This document shows positions 31,984 to 40,325 of a stretch of 64,000 nt of DNA, piece after piece. How positions within the stretch are numbered: position 1 is the first letter of the stretch; each line of letters starts with the position of its first letter. This stretch comes from Desulfarculaceae bacterium (GTDB lineage Bacteria > Desulfobacterota > Desulfarculia > Desulfarculales > Desulfarculaceae). The DNA is taken from assembly GCA_021737145.1 (NCBI GenBank), contig JAIPEN010000006.1, forward strand, positions 124,001 to 188,000, in the 5' to 3' direction. The notes beneath the pieces were generated by a model. The model made no database searches, was not told the origin of the DNA, and saw only the letters and a program-made list of their open reading frames with translations. Both the position numbers and the translations under genes were made by a program.

Positions 31984-34182
31984 ATGGCTGATTCCTATCG
32001 CCCCGCCCTGTCCCGGCGCGGCTTCCTCAAGCTGGCCGGCGCGGCCGGCGCGGCCGCGGCCCTGGGCGGCGGAGGGCTGTCGGCATCCAAGCCTGCCCAG
32101 GCTGCCGGTGGCCTCCGCCCCGGCTTTGAGAGCAAGTTCACCGTGTGCGACATGTGCTTCAACAAGTGCAGCGCCATCGCCCGGGTGCAGGGCGGGGTAG
32201 TTCAGAAGCTGGACCCCAACCCCAAGTTCCTCAAGTCGCGCGGCATGCTCTGCGCCCGGGGCAACGCCGGGGTGGAGCAGGTCTACAGCCGCGACCGCCT
32301 CAAATATCCCCTGCTCCGAGTGGGCGAGCGCGGCGAAGGCAAGTTCAAGCGCATCTCCTGGGACGAGGCTTTGGACATCGCGGCCGAAAAGATGAAGTCC
32401 ATCGGCGAGCGCTATACCCGCTGCGGCTTCATGTTCATGGCCGGCAGCGACATGCAGTCCTCCTTCGTGCACCGCTTCGCCGAGGCCTACGGCTCCTACA
32501 ACACCCTAAGCCATGAGTCCATGTGCCTCATCGCGGGCACCCGGGCCTTTTTGGACACCTTCGGCGAGGTGCCCATCCCGGACATGCTCTACACCAAATA
32601 CGTGGTCATGGTGGGGGCCAACCGCTTCGAGTCCCTGGTCACCCCCGACAGCATCGACCTGATGACTGCCATGAATAACGGGGCCAAGCTGGTGGTGCTG
32701 GACCCGCGCTACACCAAGACCGCGGCCAAGGCCGACGAGTGGTTCGCCATCCGGCCCCGCACCGACATGGCCTTCATGCTCGCCCTGGCCCATGTGCTCA
32801 TCAAGGAGAAGCTCTACGACCGGAAGTTCGTGGGAGAAAAGACCTACGGTATCGAGCAACTGGCCAAGCACGTGGAGCCCTGCACCCCCCAGTGGGCCTC
32901 CGAGCAATGTGACATCCCGGCCGAGGACATCGCCCGCATCGCGCGCGAGCTGGCCAAGGCGGCCCCGGCGGCCATGGTCTACCCCGGCCGCCGCTCCTCC
33001 AACTACACCGACTCCACCCAGATCCGGCGCTCCTACGCCATAGTCAACGCTCTCTTGGGCAACTGGGACCGCCCCGGCGGCCTCACCGCCGCCCGCAAGG
33101 TGGGTTTGTCCGGCGGGGTGCCCTTTGAGCCGCCATTTTACGAAAACAACCCCGAGGACCGCATCGACGCCGGACGCGCCAAGTTGATGTTCCCGGAGGA
33201 GGGATCGTTCAAGCTGGCCCGAGACGCGGTGATCGCCGGCAAGCCCTACCCGGTCAAAGGATGGTTCACCTATCACACCAATCCCATGCAGACCGCGGCC
33301 AACCGGCAGAAGACCATCAAGATGATCAACGACATGGAGTTCATGATCTCCATGGACATCCAGATGAGCGATACCGCCTGGATGGCCGACCTGGTGCTGC
33401 CCTCCCAGACCTACCTGGAGCGGCAGGACCCCTGCACGGCCCAACAGGGCTCCAGCGCCTGTGCCTGCGTGGTCATGCGCGATCCGGTGGTGGCCCCGCT
33501 ATACGAGTCCAAGCCGGTATTCTGGGTCATGCAGCAGATCGCCAGGCGCATCGGCCTGGGCGAGCATTTCGACTTCACCATTGAACAGTTCCGCGAAAAG
33601 CAGCTCTCCGGGCTGCAGGGAGCCATGGACGCCCTCAAGCGCGACGGGGTCTACTACAACCCTTCCAAGCTCTACGGGGTCTACGAGGGCAAGATCTACA
33701 AGACCAAGTCCCACAAGATCGAGCTGTTCAACAGCCGCTACGCCGAGATGGGGCTGGACCCCATGCCGGTGTACACCCCGCCCAAGGCCGGCGGCTACGA
33801 CCGCTTCCGCCTGGTGGTGGGGCGCAACGCTGTTATCACTCAGTCCTCCAGCCAGAACAACTCCCTGCTGGTCAAGTTCCAGCCCACCAATCACCTGTGG
33901 ATCCATCCGGACCCGGCCAAGGAGATGGGAATCAAGGACGGCGATTGGGTGTGGGTCAAGGGCCCGCACGGCAAGCAGCGGCTGCAGGCCAAGGTGACCC
34001 ACCAGACCCGGCCGGACACGGTCTACATGGCCACCGGCTTCGGGGTGCTGAGCACGGGGCTCAAGAACATCTACGGCGAGGGCGCCTGCATCGCCGAGGT
34101 CTTGAACGACGATTTCGACGGAATCAGCGGCAACATGGCCATGCATGAGACCTGGGTCAGCGTGGGCAGGGAGGCGGCGTGA
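31984..34182 (+). CDS. Molybdopterin catalytic subunit, thiosulfate/polysulfide-reductase type (PhsA/PsrA-like)
   Basis: This 732-residue protein starts with a twin-arginine signal (LSRRGFLKLAGAAGAAAALG). A 4Fe-4S site follows (C55, C58, C62, C90), then the bis-MGD domains. SHESMC places Cys181 as the likely Mo ligand, as in Psr/Phs reductases. The ATG at 31984 follows GGAGAGAGCAACC, and an earlier in-frame ATG at 31954 has no better site. The order cytochrome c - A - B - C - rhodaneses points to periplasmic reduction of thiosulfate, polysulfide or a related sulfur compound. Tetrathionate, arsenate or other oxyanions cannot be excluded. Confidence 0.9.
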   Translation: MADSYRPALSRRGFLKLAGAAGAAAALGGGGLSASKPAQAAGGLRPGFESKFTVCDMCFNKCSAIARVQGGVVQKLDPNPKFLKSRGMLCARGNAGVEQVYSRDRLKYPLLRVGERGEGKFKRISWDEALDIAAEKMKSIGERYTRCGFMFMAGSDMQSSFVHRFAEAYGSYNTLSHESMCLIAGTRAFLDTFGEVPIPDMLYTKYVVMVGANRFESLVTPDSIDLMTAMNNGAKLVVLDPRYTKTAAKADEWFAIRPRTDMAFMLALAHVLIKEKLYDRKFVGEKTYGIEQLAKHVEPCTPQWASEQCDIPAEDIARIARELAKAAPAAMVYPGRRSSNYTDSTQIRRSYAIVNALLGNWDRPGGLTAARKVGLSGGVPFEPPFYENNPEDRIDAGRAKLMFPEEGSFKLARDAVIAGKPYPVKGWFTYHTNPMQTAANRQKTIKMINDMEFMISMDIQMSDTAWMADLVLPSQTYLERQDPCTAQQGSSACACVVMRDPVVAPLYESKPVFWVMQQIARRIGLGEHFDFTIEQFREKQLSGLQGAMDALKRDGVYYNPSKLYGVYEGKIYKTKSHKIELFNSRYAEMGLDPMPVYTPPKAGGYDRFRLVVGRNAVITQSSSQNNSLLVKFQPTNHLWIHPDPAKEMGIKDGDWVWVKGPHGKQRLQAKVTHQTRPDTVYMATGFGVLSTGLKNIYGEGACIAEVLNDDFDGISGNMAMHETWVSVGREAA

Positions 34183-34934
34183 TGGCTAAGCAACTGGGCA
34201 TGGTAATCGACGCCAACGCCTGCATCGACTGCAAGGGCTGCATGGTCGCCTGCAAGGTGGCCAACCAGGTGCCCGGAGACAACTGGCGCAACTGGATCAA
34301 GGACGGCGCGATGGACCGGAGCGCCAAGAGCAAGAAACGCATGGTCTTCCAGCCGGGCAACTGCATGCAGTGCGACAAGCCCACCTGCGTCACCGCCTGC
34401 CCCACCGGGGCCACCTACAAGAGCAAGGCGGACGGGGTGGTGATGATCAACCGCGACTTGTGCATCGGCTGCGGCCAATGCATCAAGGCCTGCCCCTATG
34501 GGGCCCGCTACCGCAACGAGAAGCTCAAGGTGGCTGACAAGTGTGACTTCTGCTCCAACCGCCGCGAGGTGGGCCTGGAGCCCGCCTGCGTGAGCACCTG
34601 CCCCACCAAGGCGCGGGCCTTCGGCGACTTGAACGACCCCTCATCCCCGGCGGGCAAGCTCTACGCCGCCCAAAAGGAAGAGGCGGTGCAGGTGGTCAAT
34701 GCCCAGAGCGACACCGACCCAAACATCTACTACCTGGGTGCGCCCGGCGACAAGCACTGGCCGGTCAAGGCCCAGATGCCCTCGGCCTTCACCTTCTGGA
34801 AGAACGTGGCCGATCCCGGGGTCAAGGTGCTCATGGGCCTGATGGGCGTGGGCGTGCTGGCCATGCTGGGCAAGCAACTGGTCATGAAAAACGACGCTCC
34901 CGAGGAGCATCACGGGGAGGACGGCCATGAGTAG
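34182..34934 (+). CDS. 4Fe-4S electron-transfer subunit (PhsB/PsrB/DmsB-like)
   Basis: This 250-residue protein has four ferredoxin-type motifs: CIDCKGCMVAC, CMQCDKPTCVTACP, CIGCGQCIKACP, and CDFC ... CVSTCP. They are in the standard order of DmsB/PsrB subunits and form the wire between catalytic and membrane subunits. A C-terminal helix (VKVLMGLMGVGVLAMLG) adds a membrane anchor not found in most PsrB proteins, followed by an acidic His-containing tail. ATG 34182 overlaps the A-subunit stop (TGATG). It ends eight bases inside the next gene. Confidence 0.94.
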   Translation: MAKQLGMVIDANACIDCKGCMVACKVANQVPGDNWRNWIKDGAMDRSAKSKKRMVFQPGNCMQCDKPTCVTACPTGATYKSKADGVVMINRDLCIGCGQCIKACPYGARYRNEKLKVADKCDFCSNRREVGLEPACVSTCPTKARAFGDLNDPSSPAGKLYAAQKEEAVQVVNAQSDTDPNIYYLGAPGDKHWPVKAQMPSAFTFWKNVADPGVKVLMGLMGVGVLAMLGKQLVMKNDAPEEHHGEDGHE

Positions 34935-35673
34935 CCGCCAGGTCCCCCGCCACACCAGGGCGGGCATCTTCATTCACTGGTTCAACGCGGCCTGCTGGTT
35001 TTTCCTGCTGGTCACCGGTGTGGCCCTCATCTCCAACCCGGAGCTCAACCCCCTGGGCGCCTGGTACCCCAAGGCGGTCCGCGCGATTTTCTTCGGCGGC
35101 GAGAACCTCCTGGTTGCCCACTGGCTGGTGGCCTTCATCTGGCTGGCGGTGTGGCTGGTCTACCTGTTCTGGGGCATGAACCGCCTCGTGGCGCCGTTTA
35201 TCAACTCCATCTTCACCATTGAGCCCAACCGCGACATCCAGTGGATGATCAAGAAGAACCTACAGATGACCGTGGGCTACAAGATGATGGCCAGGCTGGT
35301 CAAGCCCCTGGGCTACGACGGGACCATGCCCGATCAGGGCTACTACAACGTGGGCCAGAAGCTGGCCGCCCAGGGGCTCATCATCGGCGGGCTGGCGCTG
35401 GTGGGCACCGGCTTCATCATGTTCACCAGCAAGTACTTCCTGACCGCGGCCGACGTCTGGCTGGTGCAGTGGTCCATCACCGTGCACTTCATCGCCGCCG
35501 GGGTTACCACCGCCCTGCTGATCCTGCACATTTACATGGCCGCCATCAGCTCCGAGGAGCGCCCGGCCTTCATTTCCATGTTCACCGGAACCGTGCCGGC
35601 CGAGTATGCCAAGCATCACCACCGGCTCTGGTACGACGAGCTAGAGGATTCCAAACCATCGGAGGTAGGATAA
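34927..35673 (+). CDS. Membrane cytochrome b subunit (FdnI/PhsC-like)
   Basis: This 248-residue protein has four predicted membrane helices and histidines in the first (IHWFNAACWF), second (VAHWLVAF) and last pair (ITVHFIAAG, LILHIYMAA). These fit heme b ligation as in formate-dehydrogenase gamma and PhsC-type cytochromes. It connects quinol to the B subunit. The extra C-terminal cytoplasmic stretch ends HHHRLWYDELEDSKPSEVG. It overlaps the B gene, so the ABC set is co-translated. Confidence 0.9.
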   Translation: MSSRQVPRHTRAGIFIHWFNAACWFFLLVTGVALISNPELNPLGAWYPKAVRAIFFGGENLLVAHWLVAFIWLAVWLVYLFWGMNRLVAPFINSIFTIEPNRDIQWMIKKNLQMTVGYKMMARLVKPLGYDGTMPDQGYYNVGQKLAAQGLIIGGLALVGTGFIMFTSKYFLTAADVWLVQWSITVHFIAAGVTTALLILHIYMAAISSEERPAFISMFTGTVPAEYAKHHHRLWYDELEDSKPSEVG

Positions 35674-35675
35674 AC

Positions 35676-36866
35676 ATGAAACGTTTCAGCAGAAGCCTGG
35701 CCGTGGCCTTGGTGGCCATCCTGGCCGTGGCCCTGGCCGTCCCGGCCCTGGCCTCGGAAAAACCGGCTTTCAAGACTTATCCCAACATCGTTGACGCCGC
35801 TTTTGTCAAGGAAGTGGTGGACGGCAAGGTGAAGGGATACATTTTCGACGCCCGGCCCTACAAGAAGAAGTACGTCAAGGGGCACATACCCGGCGCGGTG
35901 AACCTGCCCACCACCTACTTCGATCAAAAGAAGAACCTGCTGCCTGCCGATAAGAGCGCGCTGGTCGTGTTCTACTGCGGCGGCCTCAAGTGCGCCCTGA
36001 GCCACAAGAACGCCTATAAGGCCCAGGCCCTGGGCTACAACAACATCGTGGTTTTCGCCAAGGGCTACCCCAACTGGAAGAAGGCCTACGGCGCCGGTGT
36101 GACCGGCCCCAACCCCACGGCCGTGGCCGCCAAACCCGCCTTCAAGACCTTCCCGGTCATCGTGGAGGCGGCTTTCGTCAAGGACGTGGTGGACGGCAAA
36201 AAGGTGGGCCTGGTCATCGACGCTCGCCCCAAGAAAAAGAAGTATGACAAGGGTCACATCCCCGGATCCCTGAGCATGCCCACCAGCCAGTTCGGCAAAC
36301 TCAAGGGCCTGCTGCCGGCTGACAAGAGCGCCCTGATCGTGTTCTACTGCGGCGGCCTCAAGTGCGCCCTGAGCCACAAGGCCGCGTTCAAGGCCCAGGC
36401 CATGGGCTACAAGAACGTTAAGGTCTTCGCCAAGGGCTACCCCAACTGGAAAAAGACCTACGGCGCCGGCGCCATGGGCGTGGCCAAGGCCGCGGCCCCC
36501 AAGAAGGCGGCCAAGGGCAGCCTCAAGCCGGGCAAGGAAGAGGGCAGCGTGGACCTGGTCTACTTCCAGAAGACCTACAAGAAGAGCCCTCAAAGCATCT
36601 ATCTGGTGGACGTGCGCGACCCGGGCGAGTACAAGGCCGGGGCCATCAAGGGCTCGGTCAACATCCCGGTGGACAAACTGGCGGCTAGCATCGGCAAGCT
36701 GCCCAAGGACAAGCCCGTGGTGTTCGTGTGCGGCACCGGCGCCCGCTCCGGCGAGGCCTACTACATGATCAAGGACCTGGCCCCGAAGATGTCCGATGTG
36801 TACTACATCGACGGCGAGACCACCTTCAACTCCGACGGCACCTACAAGGTGGGCCCTCCCAAGTAG
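35676..36866 (+). CDS. Exported triple-rhodanese protein
   Basis: This 396-residue protein has a signal peptide (MKRFSRSLAVALVAILAVAL) and three rhodanese domains. Domains 1 and 2 are near duplicates (about 25-140 and 150-270), with active loops reading YCGGLKCALSHKNAY and YCGGLKCALSHKAAF. Domain 3 (about 295-390) has VCGTGARSGEAYY. Each first Cys is the expected persulfide carrier. The second Cys of C-GGLK-C is an unusual paired residue. GGAGGTAGG precedes the ATG. Directly after the PhsABC-like genes, it probably binds sulfane sulfur for or from the reductase in the periplasm. Confidence 0.93.
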   Translation: MKRFSRSLAVALVAILAVALAVPALASEKPAFKTYPNIVDAAFVKEVVDGKVKGYIFDARPYKKKYVKGHIPGAVNLPTTYFDQKKNLLPADKSALVVFYCGGLKCALSHKNAYKAQALGYNNIVVFAKGYPNWKKAYGAGVTGPNPTAVAAKPAFKTFPVIVEAAFVKDVVDGKKVGLVIDARPKKKKYDKGHIPGSLSMPTSQFGKLKGLLPADKSALIVFYCGGLKCALSHKAAFKAQAMGYKNVKVFAKGYPNWKKTYGAGAMGVAKAAAPKKAAKGSLKPGKEEGSVDLVYFQKTYKKSPQSIYLVDVRDPGEYKAGAIKGSVNIPVDKLAASIGKLPKDKPVVFVCGTGARSGEAYYMIKDLAPKMSDVYYIDGETTFNSDGTYKVGPPK

Positions 36867-36873
36867 GGATGCC

Positions 36874-37911
36874 TTGCGTCATCGGCTGAAATGGCTGAAC
36901 AACGGCCCGGCTCCCCTTGCCGGGGGGCCGGGTTTCGTCTTGGCCCTGGTCCTGGCGGTCCTGCTTCTGGCCGCCGGGCCCACCCGCGCGGCCGCGCCCT
37001 CATGGTGGGCCCAGGCCCGGGCCCAGGCCGATCATTACGGCTACGGCCTGATCGACGATGCTGGCCTGGACCAGCTCCTGGCCTCGGGTAAGGACTTCCT
37101 GCTGCTGGACGTGCGGCCGGATTATGAATACGCCCAGGGCCACATCAAGGGATCGACAAACCTGGAGTTCCACCTGGGAGACCGCCTGAAGCTGGACCCG
37201 GCCAAGGCCCAGAAGTTCGCCGAGTTGGCCGGGCCGGACCACAAGCGGCTGCTGGTTATCTACTGCCGCTCTTTCCGCTGACTGCGCAGCGGCATCGCCG
37301 CCCGCTGGGCCGTGAGCCTGGGCTACAAGAAGGTTCTGCGCTACGCCGGGGGCTGGCACGGCTGGCTGGCCCACCAGGGCAAGGCATCGGCGGAGCTGCC
37401 TCCGGCCGGGCTCAAGAAGGGCGACTACTTCCCCTCCTGCCGCCTGGTGCTGCTCAACAAGGCATCCGACCGGGCCTACCTGGGTATAACCCACCGGGAG
37501 TCGGCCTTCTCCCTGGAGGACGTGGACGCGGACTACTTGTTCGTGGAGCTCTACGACGAGCTGTGCTTCGGCTGCCTCAAGGAGGTGGCCTCCTACAACC
37601 ATCTGTTCTCGGATATCCAAAAGGACCCCTTTCTCAAGGGGCGAATGAAGATGCTGGGCCTGGGGGTGGGCAGCCTCAACCGCGAGGTGATGCGCTTCCG
37701 TCGCCAAAAGAAGGTGCTCTTCCCTCTGTTCGCCGACCGACGCCGCGAGGTCTTCAACTGTCTGGGCATGCCCGAGTTGCCGGTGGCCTACCTAATCAAG
37801 CGCACGGGTCACGGCCGCTGGAAGATTCTGAAAATCATGTCCGGGCACATCGGGGACACCGGCGCGGTGCTGCGCCAGATCAAGGCGACGGTGGCCGCGG
37901 CCGCGCCCTAG
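36874..37911 (+). CDS. Rhodanese-thioredoxin fusion, predicted selenoprotein (in-frame TGA = Sec136)
   Basis: The frame from TTG 36874 (AGGGA upstream) codes a signal peptide (VLALVLAVLLLAAGPTRAAA) and a rhodanese domain, then meets TGA at 37279-37281, then continues in the same frame to 37911 with full coding sense, 345 residues in all. Across the TGA the loop reads IYC-RSFR-U-LRSGIAA, lining up with YC-GGLK-C-ALS of the neighbouring triple rhodanese, so Sec takes the place of the second Cys. The rhodanese ending (GYKKVLRYAGGWHGW) lies after the TGA. A C-terminal thioredoxin-like domain carries CFGC (231-234). A hairpin follows the TGA. The other reading is two fragments of a broken gene. 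The clean frame and alignment argue against that. Confidence 0.85.
37275..37307 (+). promoter_or_regulatory. Candidate bacterial SECIS element at the TGA codon
   Basis: CAGCGG (37287-37292) can pair with CCGCTG (37302-37307), giving a stem-loop beginning five bases after the TGA. It can alternatively pair with CCGCTG at 37275-37280, which overlaps the TGA. A nested GCGGC-ATC-GCCGC fold is also possible. Bacterial SECIS hairpins sit in this position, but sequence alone does not settle which fold forms. Confidence 0.5.
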
Positions 37912-38555
37912 GCTATCTGGTCGACCTCGGCGGCCAACAACTCCAAAATGGCGATGAGCAGCTTGGCGGCCAGGGGATACAGGGCCACGGGCGCGGCCTC
38001 CTCCTGGCGGGCCAGGAACTCCTTGACCCAGGGCAGCATGAAGCGCCCCGCGAACTCGGCCGCCTCGGCCTGGCCCTCGCCCCGCCGCCCGCCCCATGCC
38101 TCCTCCAGCAGATAGATGAGGTACTCCAACTCCACGGCCAGATGGTCCGGGGGCTCGCCCGGCTTTTCTTCCAGGGCCAGGCCCTCGGCCTCCAGGCGCG
38201 CGGCCATGCTGCCGGCCGGCGGGCCCATCACCCGGCCCTCGCCCACATAGCAGGAGTGATACAGCGGCGCGGGCACCCCGCCGGGCCGGGAGACGAACAG
38301 CTCCACGTAGCCCGGCTCCAGCTCGGCGCACAGCTCTTCCGGCGCGGCGAAGCCCTCGATATAAGCGCCCAGGGAGCGCATCGTCCCGGCCGCGTCTGGC
38401 ATCAGGCCGGCCAGCTCGCCCAGGAGCTCGCCGGTCTCCGGACCTGCCAGGTCCCCGCACAACTCCGGGTCCGGGCCCCAATAAAGGCGGGCCAACAGGG
38501 CCAGGCCGTCCAGCACCGCCTCCTGCCCTGGTTCCATTTGCTCCAGCTCGCTCAT
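37908..38555 (-). CDS. TorD/DmsD-family molybdoenzyme chaperone
   Basis: This 215-residue, all-helical protein has the family signatures YVELFVSRPGGVPAPLYHS and PPDHLAVELEYLIYLLEE. Such proteins guard the signal peptide and help insert the molybdopterin cofactor. The partner is most likely the PhsA-like enzyme at 31984-34182, which carries a Tat signal. It is convergent with the selenoprotein gene and overlaps its end by four bases. The ATG at 38555 is preferred over the longer frame to 38582. Confidence 0.9.
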   Translation of the reverse strand: MSELEQMEPGQEAVLDGLALLARLYWGPDPELCGDLAGPETGELLGELAGLMPDAAGTMRSLGAYIEGFAAPEELCAELEPGYVELFVSRPGGVPAPLYHSCYVGEGRVMGPPAGSMAARLEAEGLALEEKPGEPPDHLAVELEYLIYLLEEAWGGRRGEGQAEAAEFAGRFMLPWVKEFLARQEEAAPVALYPLAAKLLIAILELLAAEVDQIA

Positions 38556-38629
38556 GACCGGTTGCCTGCCTCGCTCCCCCAAAGATTAGGGCCGCCCCAG
38601 GGCGGCCCGGTTGACTCGATTGGCCGCGG

Positions 38630-39274
38630 CTAGTCCCAGATGGGCTCGGCCGAGGCGTCCACCGCCCCCAGCACCAGCTCGGCGATCTGCTCCTCGGCCG
38701 CCTCCAGGTGCACCAGGCTGGTGTTGAGCACCATGTGGTAGAGGCTGGGGTCGTTGGGGTCGCCCTTGTGGAAGTTGGCCAAAAAACGTTCCCGCTTGCG
38801 CGATTCGCGGGTGACCATGGCCTCGGCCTTGTCCGGGGGCATGTTGTACATGCCCTCCATGAACTTGATGCGGTCGGCCCGCTCGGCCACCAGGAGCACC
38901 CGCATGGTGTCGGGGTGCTGGCGCAGGATGAATTGGCTGCCCCGGCCCAGGAGCACCACGTTGTCCTCCTCGGCCAGGTCCAGGATGATGCGGGTCAGGA
39001 ACTCCACGTAGCGCTTTTCGTCAAAGTCCGAGCCGCTCTCGCCCAGATGGCGGTCGATGAAGGTGGAGGGCACCAGGCTGGTCAGGATGCGCATGAGCCG
39101 CCCCCCGGCTTCGCGCTGCACCCCCTCCACCCACTTGATGGAAACGTTGGCCTCTTCGGCCACCTTCAGCAGCAGTCCTTCGTCCACGAACTCGTACCCC
39201 AGCCGCTGGGCCACCCTCTGGCCCAGAGTCTTGCCGCCCGCGCCGAACTGCCGTGAAATGCTTAAAACCGCCAT
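38630..39274 (-). CDS. Cytidylate-kinase-like family protein (copy 1)
   Basis: This 214-residue P-loop protein opens MAVLSISRQFGAGGKTLGQ, where the GAGGKTLG loop replaces the classic GxxxxGKS. VVLLGRGSQFIL and RVLLVAERADR are typical of the cytidylate-kinase-like family (Pfam CMK2), whose substrate is not established. It shares about the same length and most motifs with the next gene upstream, so the pair is a tandem duplication. Both are read in the minus direction, 57 bases apart. Confidence 0.88.
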   Translation of the reverse strand: MAVLSISRQFGAGGKTLGQRVAQRLGYEFVDEGLLLKVAEEANVSIKWVEGVQREAGGRLMRILTSLVPSTFIDRHLGESGSDFDEKRYVEFLTRIILDLAEEDNVVLLGRGSQFILRQHPDTMRVLLVAERADRIKFMEGMYNMPPDKAEAMVTRESRKRERFLANFHKGDPNDPSLYHMVLNTSLVHLEAAEEQIAELVLGAVDASAEPIWD

Positions 39275-39331
39275 TATCGCCCTCCGCCGATTCTAGGTCC
39301 GCGCTGCTACAGAATTTGGAAAGGTCCGTAA

Positions 39332-39964
39332 TCAAGCATAGGCATGCTGTTTCAGCTTCTCTTCTATGCGGCGCACCAGCCGGACCACCAGGTTGGTGGC
39401 CCCCGAAATGCTCAGCAGGCTGGTGTTGAGCACCAGATGGTACAGGCTGGATTCGTCCGGCTCGCCGGGATAGAAGTTGTTCAAGAAGCGGGCCCGCTTC
39501 TTGTCCGCCTCGGCGATGAGCTTCCTGGCCGTGGCCTGGTCCATGTCGTAGTGCTGAACCATGAAGTTCACCCGCTGCTCCAACTCGGACACCAACAGCA
39601 CCCGCACCGTGTCCGGCCGGTAGCGCAGGATGAACTGGGCCCCCCGGCCCAGGAGCACCACCTTGCCCGCCTCGGACAACTCCTGAATCACCCGGCTCAG
39701 GCTTTCGATGAGCGCCTTGTCCTCGCCCTGGGCCCCGGTCCAGCGGTCCATGAAGTTGCTGGGGGCCAGAGAGGTCAACAACTCCACCACCTGGGTGTGA
39801 TACTGGCTCTGGGTAGCTTCCTGCCCGTTGGCTTGGTCTGCTTGCGCGGCCATCTGGTCCAGCTGGGATTCATGCAAAAAATGGTAGCCAAGCTCGCTGG
39901 CCACCATCTCTCCCAAGGTCCTGCCCCCGGCTCCGAACTGACGCGAAATGCTCAGCACCGCCAT
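39332..39964 (-). CDS. Cytidylate-kinase-like family protein (copy 2)
   Basis: This 210-residue paralogue of the neighbouring gene starts identically (MAVLSISRQFGAGG) and keeps VVLLGRGAQFILR, VRVLLVSELEQRV and SLYHLVLNTSLL. The linker after residue 40 is Gln-rich (QADQANGQEATQSQ). GGGAGGGG precedes the ATG at 39964. The 39-codon extension to 40081 lacks family similarity. Two diverged copies side by side suggest a heteromeric or specialised pair. Substrate unknown. Confidence 0.87.
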   Translation of the reverse strand: MAVLSISRQFGAGGRTLGEMVASELGYHFLHESQLDQMAAQADQANGQEATQSQYHTQVVELLTSLAPSNFMDRWTGAQGEDKALIESLSRVIQELSEAGKVVLLGRGAQFILRYRPDTVRVLLVSELEQRVNFMVQHYDMDQATARKLIAEADKKRARFLNNFYPGEPDESSLYHLVLNTSLLSISGATNLVVRLVRRIEEKLKQHAYA

Positions 39965-40325
39965 GCCCGGCCCCTCCCTTCTGCCCCGGCAACTGGACTC
40001 TCGGTCTCGCCAAGGTCCAGGCTTGGAGCTTTTTTGGTAGTTTTCATCATAAACCACCGGCCCTCCGCCTGGCAATGACATCCCAGGCGGCCTCTGGCAT
40101 TACCCGGTTGAAATGCTCCCGGCCGCTCCTCTATACTGGCCACGGACGGCAAAGGTCCGGCGGGTCGGCAGCCGGCCGGGCCAAACGCGACACAGACTCC
40201 AACCATGACAACGACCGCTACGAGGACGCGAATCCGGAAGCACAGCAAGTTCAAGCTCTACTGAGACCCAGGCGCGAAGTCATAGAGGCTGTAGACACTC
40301 TCTTGCCCCAAGAGGTGAACCGCCC
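39965..40325. other. Divergent intergenic region before the Mrp operon
   Basis: No gene is supported in these 361 bases. It contains the plus-strand promoter at 40108-40137 and a leader of about 180 bases before the first antiporter gene. No clear riboswitch fold was recognised. Confidence 0.6.
40108..40137 (+). promoter_or_regulatory. Sigma-70-type promoter for the Mrp/Mbh operon
   Basis: TTGAAA (40108-40113), an 18-base spacer and TATACT (40132-40137) match the consensus at five of six positions each. They point toward the antiporter genes. Confidence 0.65.

Noticed and set aside
36796-37281. Reading the TGA at 37279 as a true stop that makes a 161-codon gene and a separate 199-codon gene starting at 37312
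   Set aside because: The first would end in the rhodanese loop and the second would begin inside it without a ribosome site. The frame is continuous and the Sec position lines up with Cys in the paralogue.
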